Of a stretch of 64,000 nucleotides of DNA, positions 60,792 through 64,000 are shown in pieces. The stretch spans positions 94,536-158,535 of the forward strand of contig CAAFUR010000012.1 of NCBI GenBank assembly GCA_900766245.1, read 5' to 3'. The position numbers were made by a program, and so were the translations under genes. The notes beneath the pieces are model-generated. The model did not search any database. It had not been told where the DNA came from and worked only from the letters and a program-made list of their open reading frames with translations. The DNA comes from Veillonellaceae bacterium. GTDB taxonomy: Bacteria; Bacillota; Negativicutes; Veillonellales; Veillonellaceae. Position 1 is the first letter of the stretch. Every line of letters begins with the position of its first letter.

Positions 60792-61308
60792 AAAACTTCT
60801 CCTCGTGATTGTGGTAGGTATTTTAATTCTCTTAGGTTTTGGATACTTCCTATATGGTGGTACCGATTCGACAACGGCGGGCCCATCGGGTAACTCCATT
60901 AGCTTTAATGGTACGGAACTAAAAGAGGAAAAAAATGGACAACTGATTTGGTCTGTAAAAGCTGAGAAAATTAGTCTTGATCAAACGACGAAAGTCATCA
61001 CTTTAGAAAACGTAACGGGCACCTTTCATAAAGATGGAACGACGCTGACTGTGAAGGCTCCGAAAGGACTCGTATCTAAAGATCATGGGCAAATTACTTT
61101 ATCCGGTGGTATTGAGGCTACCTCCAGTACGGGAGCTAGTCTTCGTACAGAAGGATTAGAATATACTAGTAAGGAACAGGTATTTAAATCTACTTCTAAG
61201 TTTACCTATACTGATGCAGATACTACACTAGAAGGTGATGCATTAGAAGGGGATATGATATTGCAACAAGTGACAGCAAAAGGTCATGCTAAATTGATTC
61301 GCAAGTAG
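60778..61308 (+). CDS. lptC: LPS export protein LptC
   Basis: Bitopic inner-membrane protein of 176 residues with one N-terminal membrane helix (KLLLVIVVGILILLGFGYFLY) and a periplasmic beta-jellyroll (about 40-176). It passes LPS from the LptBFG extractor to LptA. ATG 60778 is chosen because GGGAGG lies upstream and the membrane helix then starts properly. Confidence 0.88.
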   Translation: MKNNKKLLLVIVVGILILLGFGYFLYGGTDSTTAGPSGNSISFNGTELKEEKNGQLIWSVKAEKISLDQTTKVITLENVTGTFHKDGTTLTVKAPKGLVSKDHGQITLSGGIEATSSTGASLRTEGLEYTSKEQVFKSTSKFTYTDADTTLEGDALEGDMILQQVTAKGHAKLIRK

Positions 61309-61319
61309 GAAGGAAATTC

Positions 61320-62054
61320 ATGAAACTACAACATTTACTCATGGCAGCTCTTATGGGTGGTGTCATGATGATTCCCGTATGGGCAGCGCCAACGGATGCA
61401 AATCCTGCTGGCAATGGAAATATAATGATTACTGCCGATCAGTTAACATATGATGGTATCAGTGGTCGAGCAGAAGCCAAAGGCAGTGTGGTCATTACAA
61501 AAGATGATAAAACTATGACAGGTGCCTCTGGTTGGTACAATACAAAAGGTGAAGAAGGATTTTTAACAGGTGGCGTGAGCATGATTGGTAACAACATGTC
61601 CATGGCAGCTAGTGAAGTACATGTCTTACATAATCACCAATTTGATGCCACAGGTAATGTACATCTACAAAAAGATGATCGTCAATTGTTTGGTGATCAA
61701 GTGAATTATAATACAGAAACTGGATATGGCGAGATTATTGGACATGGACAATTAGTGATGGCAGATAATGTATTGACGGGTCACCATATCACGGCATATA
61801 CCAATCAAATATCTGCGACAGCTAAAGGGAATGTAACTTTATCTAGTGCCAGTCGTAACGTCAATGCTACAGCAGATGAGGCAGTGTACACACAAACACC
61901 AAATCAAAATGATGGAGTTGCTTATTTAAAAGGTAATGCTAGAGCTGTGCAAAATGGGAATGTCTTAGAAGCCCCAGAGTTAAAGATAGAACTTAGTGAT
62001 AATAGTGCAGAAACGCTTGGTGGGCGTAGTACATTAATCATTACTCCAAAGTAA
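61320..62054 (+). CDS. lptA: LPS transport periplasmic protein LptA (OstA-like)
   Basis: 244-residue periplasmic protein with a signal peptide (LLMAALMGGVMMIPVWA). OstA-type beta-jellyroll repeats follow (ITADQLTYDGISGRAEAKGSV, VHLQKDDRQLFGDQVNYNTETG). It is longer than E. coli LptA (185), so more jellyroll turns are expected. Confidence 0.92.
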   Translation: MKLQHLLMAALMGGVMMIPVWAAPTDANPAGNGNIMITADQLTYDGISGRAEAKGSVVITKDDKTMTGASGWYNTKGEEGFLTGGVSMIGNNMSMAASEVHVLHNHQFDATGNVHLQKDDRQLFGDQVNYNTETGYGEIIGHGQLVMADNVLTGHHITAYTNQISATAKGNVTLSSASRNVNATADEAVYTQTPNQNDGVAYLKGNARAVQNGNVLEAPELKIELSDNSAETLGGRSTLIITPK

Positions 62055-62063
62055 GGAGAGTTT

Positions 62064-62783
62064 ATGTTTATTCAAACAAAGGATTTAGTGAAAACCTACA
62101 AATCAAGAAATGTAGTGGATAAAGTCAGTGTCCGTGTTGAAGAAGGTGAAATTGTAGGATTGTTAGGTCCTAATGGAGCCGGCAAGACAACTACCTTTTA
62201 TATGATTGTAGGTGTAGAAAAGCCGACTTCAGGGAGTATCTGTATTGGTGATGTGGATGTGACACACATGCCGATGTATAAACGATCTGCTTATGGTATT
62301 GGATATTTGCCGCAAGAGGCATCTATTTTTCGTAATTTAACAGTAGAAGATAATATCTTAGCCATGTTAGAAACCACCAATCTTTCTAAAGCAGAACAGA
62401 AGGATACAATGGAATCGTTATTAGAAGAATTTCATATCACCCACGTGCGTGACCGCTTGGGCATTCAGTTGTCCGGTGGTGAACGCCGTCGTGTAGAAAT
62501 TGCTAGAGCCATTGCTTTAAATCCTAAATTTATATTGCTAGATGAGCCTTTTGCAGGGGTTGATCCTATTGCGGTAGCAGATATTCAATCCATAATTCGC
62601 CATTTGAAAGACCGTGGTATTGGGGTGCTTATTACAGACCATAATGTGCGTGAAACGTTAGGGATTGTGGATAAGGCGTACATCTTAAATAGTGGGACTA
62701 TATTATTAGAAGGTACCGCTGATGAAGTGGCTACGAGCGATGTGGCTCGTAAGTTTTATTTAGGTGATGATTTCCGAATGTAG
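62064..62783 (+). CDS. lptB: LPS export ABC transporter ATP-binding protein LptB
   Basis: 239 residues. Walker A GPNGAGKTT (35-43), signature LSGGERRRVEIARA, Walker B FILLDEPFAGVDP. Powers LPS extraction from the inner membrane. Gene order lptC-lptA-lptB-lptF is standard. Confidence 0.96.
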   Translation: MFIQTKDLVKTYKSRNVVDKVSVRVEEGEIVGLLGPNGAGKTTTFYMIVGVEKPTSGSICIGDVDVTHMPMYKRSAYGIGYLPQEASIFRNLTVEDNILAMLETTNLSKAEQKDTMESLLEEFHITHVRDRLGIQLSGGERRRVEIARAIALNPKFILLDEPFAGVDPIAVADIQSIIRHLKDRGIGVLITDHNVRETLGIVDKAYILNSGTILLEGTADEVATSDVARKFYLGDDFRM

Positions 62784-62791
62784 GAGTGGGT

Positions 62792-63883
62792 ATGAGAATT
62801 TTAGATAAATATATATTGAAAGCTTTCATAGGCCCATTTCTATTTGGGATTTTTGCCTTTACCAGTATATTTATTGGTACCGGCACCCTATTTCGGATTG
62901 CTCAGTACATTACAGAATACGGAGCTAGTTTGTGGTCTGTGACCAGAGCGTTTCTATTGGCATTGCCAAATATCGTCATATTGACGTTCCCTATGTCTGT
63001 CCTATTAGGATCTTTGATGACATTTGGTCGATTAAGTGGTAGTAGTGAGATTATTGTCATGCGTGCAGGGGGTCAAAACTTCTTGCGTTTGGCTACACCA
63101 GTGTATATTATGGCATTCTTAATTTCCCTATGTTCCATTGCGTTCAATGAGTATGTGGTACCAGCTGCGAATCATGCGTATCAAACGATTATCCGCGAGG
63201 AAATTATGAAGCGTGCTACACCGCAAACGCAGGAACATATTGTGTTGAAGACCTTGGCTGACAAAAAGATTAATACCTTAATGTACGCAGGAAAATATGA
63301 TAGTTCTACTAAATTACTGTCCGATATTACGGTACAACAATTTACAGATGGACAAGTAACACAAATTGAACGTGCTAAAACAGCGAATTGGAATGGTCAG
63401 TACTGGATTATGCATGACGGTACTATTTACGATATCAATGCGTCCGGTGAGGGTATTGATCGTACATTAAAGTTTGAAGAACAAGTACTGCCAATAACGC
63501 AAGACCCAGATAAAATTAGTCGCTCTCAACGCAAACCAGAAGAGATGACTATTAAAGAGATTAGACAACAAATCAAAGCGATGGAAGCTACTGGTGGTAA
63601 GATTACAGAATGGCAAATGGAAATGTATCAACGCTTTACGATTCCTGTAGCTAGCTTTATCTTTGCCTTAGTGGGGGCGCCATTAGGCTTGCAAAAACAA
63701 CGGTCTAGTTCGTCTATTGGATTCGGTATCTCAGTGCTAGTTATCTTCATTTATTATGGGGTTATGACACTGTCAGGCGCATTAGGTAAAGGTGGAGCTA
63801 TACCACCGTTATTAGCAGCTTGGATTCCGAATACATTAGGAGTCATAGCTGGTTTATATTTAAACTGGAGAGTTTCTAAATAA
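62792..63883 (+). CDS. LptF/LptG family LPS export permease
   Basis: 363-residue YjgP/YjgQ-family permease. There are three membrane helices at each end (LDKYILKAFIGPFLFGIFAF..., FPMSVLLGSLMTFGRLSGSSE; C-terminal FIFALVGAPLGLQKQ) around a periplasmic jellyroll (about 140-260). ATG 62792 follows GGAGTGGG. Only one such gene is present before the terminator, whereas E. coli uses an LptF-LptG pair. Whether it is F or G cannot be decided. Confidence 0.9.
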   Translation: MRILDKYILKAFIGPFLFGIFAFTSIFIGTGTLFRIAQYITEYGASLWSVTRAFLLALPNIVILTFPMSVLLGSLMTFGRLSGSSEIIVMRAGGQNFLRLATPVYIMAFLISLCSIAFNEYVVPAANHAYQTIIREEIMKRATPQTQEHIVLKTLADKKINTLMYAGKYDSSTKLLSDITVQQFTDGQVTQIERAKTANWNGQYWIMHDGTIYDINASGEGIDRTLKFEEQVLPITQDPDKISRSQRKPEEMTIKEIRQQIKAMEATGGKITEWQMEMYQRFTIPVASFIFALVGAPLGLQKQRSSSSIGFGISVLVIFIYYGVMTLSGALGKGGAIPPLLAAWIPNTLGVIAGLYLNWRVSK

Positions 63884-63900
63884 ATAGGTTCTATAATATA

Positions 63901-63945
63901 CTTTGGGGGGACAGCAAAAGCCATCCCCCCAAGATATATTTTTTT
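63901..63945 (+). terminator. Terminator at the end of the LPS/Lpt cluster
   Basis: TTGGGGGGA (63903-63911) pairs with TCCCCCCAA (63924-63932), followed by a run of seven T. Confidence 0.93.
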
Positions 63946-64000
63946 ATGCAAAAAATAGGCATATCATTCAGTTTACTTTACAATATAAGTAACCACACAA

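Overview
The window is one coherent stretch of chromosome from a diderm (outer-membrane-bearing) Firmicute, most likely a Negativicute of the Veillonella type. Firmicute features (PyrR attenuation, WhiA/GlmR/RapZ, a coproporphyrin-type heme branch, AAGGAGG ribosome sites) lie beside a complete Kdo-lipid A, BamA/Skp and Lpt set. The family assignment is inferred from gene content and could not be checked by search. Almost everything is on the + strand. No rRNA, tRNA, insertion sequence, prophage or CRISPR array was seen.

Layout. (1) 1-5.0 kb: 3' part of tex, lspA, an RluD-type pseudouridine synthase, pyrR, a DUF554 membrane protein and a YgbA-type Cys-rich protein. (2) 5.0-18.9 kb: a tetrapyrrole/iron block. 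It has a FecCD permease, ABC ATPase and lipoprotein binding protein, then a CobN/BchH-like chelatase large subunit with ChlI-like and ChlD-like partners, then hemE, hemH and one ORF that fuses coproporphyrinogen oxidase (CgoX/HemY) to coproheme decarboxylase (ChdC/HemQ). (3) 19.1-23.3 kb: HAD phosphatase, rapZ, glmR (yvcK), whiA. (4) 23.3-30.5 kb: an unknown exported protein, an AraC-type regulator, exbB-exbD-tonB, a HutW/ChuW-like radical SAM protein with a long His-rich repeat tail, and a flavodoxin. A near-perfect Fur box lies in front of exbB. (5) 30.5-39.0 kb: pyrB-pyrC-carA-carB-pyrK-pyrD behind a textbook PyrR attenuator. (6) 39.1-40.2 kb, minus strand: DUF805 and SHOCT proteins. (7) 40.4-63.9 kb: outer-membrane biogenesis, comprising an unknown single-pass protein, bamA, an unknown exported protein, three Skp-like genes, lpxD, lpxL, lpxC, fabZ, lpxA, lpxI, lpxB, msbA, waaA, lpxK, kdsB, kdsA, kdsD, kdsC, a second lpxL, lptC, lptA, lptB and one lptF/G, closed by a strong terminator.

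How it fits together. Blocks 2 and 4 look like two halves of a heme/iron economy. TonB-ExbBD would power an outer-membrane receptor encoded elsewhere. The ABC transporter would bring a metal-tetrapyrrole or other iron complex across the inner membrane. The CobNID-like chelatase and/or the HutW-like radical SAM enzyme, with flavodoxin as electron source, could release iron without oxygen. hemE, hemH and cgoX-chdC make heme from uroporphyrinogen. The most unusual points are the CgoX-ChdC fusion with an internal ribosome site, the His-rich tail of the HutW-like protein, and the chelatase trio placed between an iron-complex transporter and heme genes. Two parallel leader ORFs also overlap the starts of the permease and the CobN-like gene. 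Block 7 supplies the envelope that makes a TonB system necessary.
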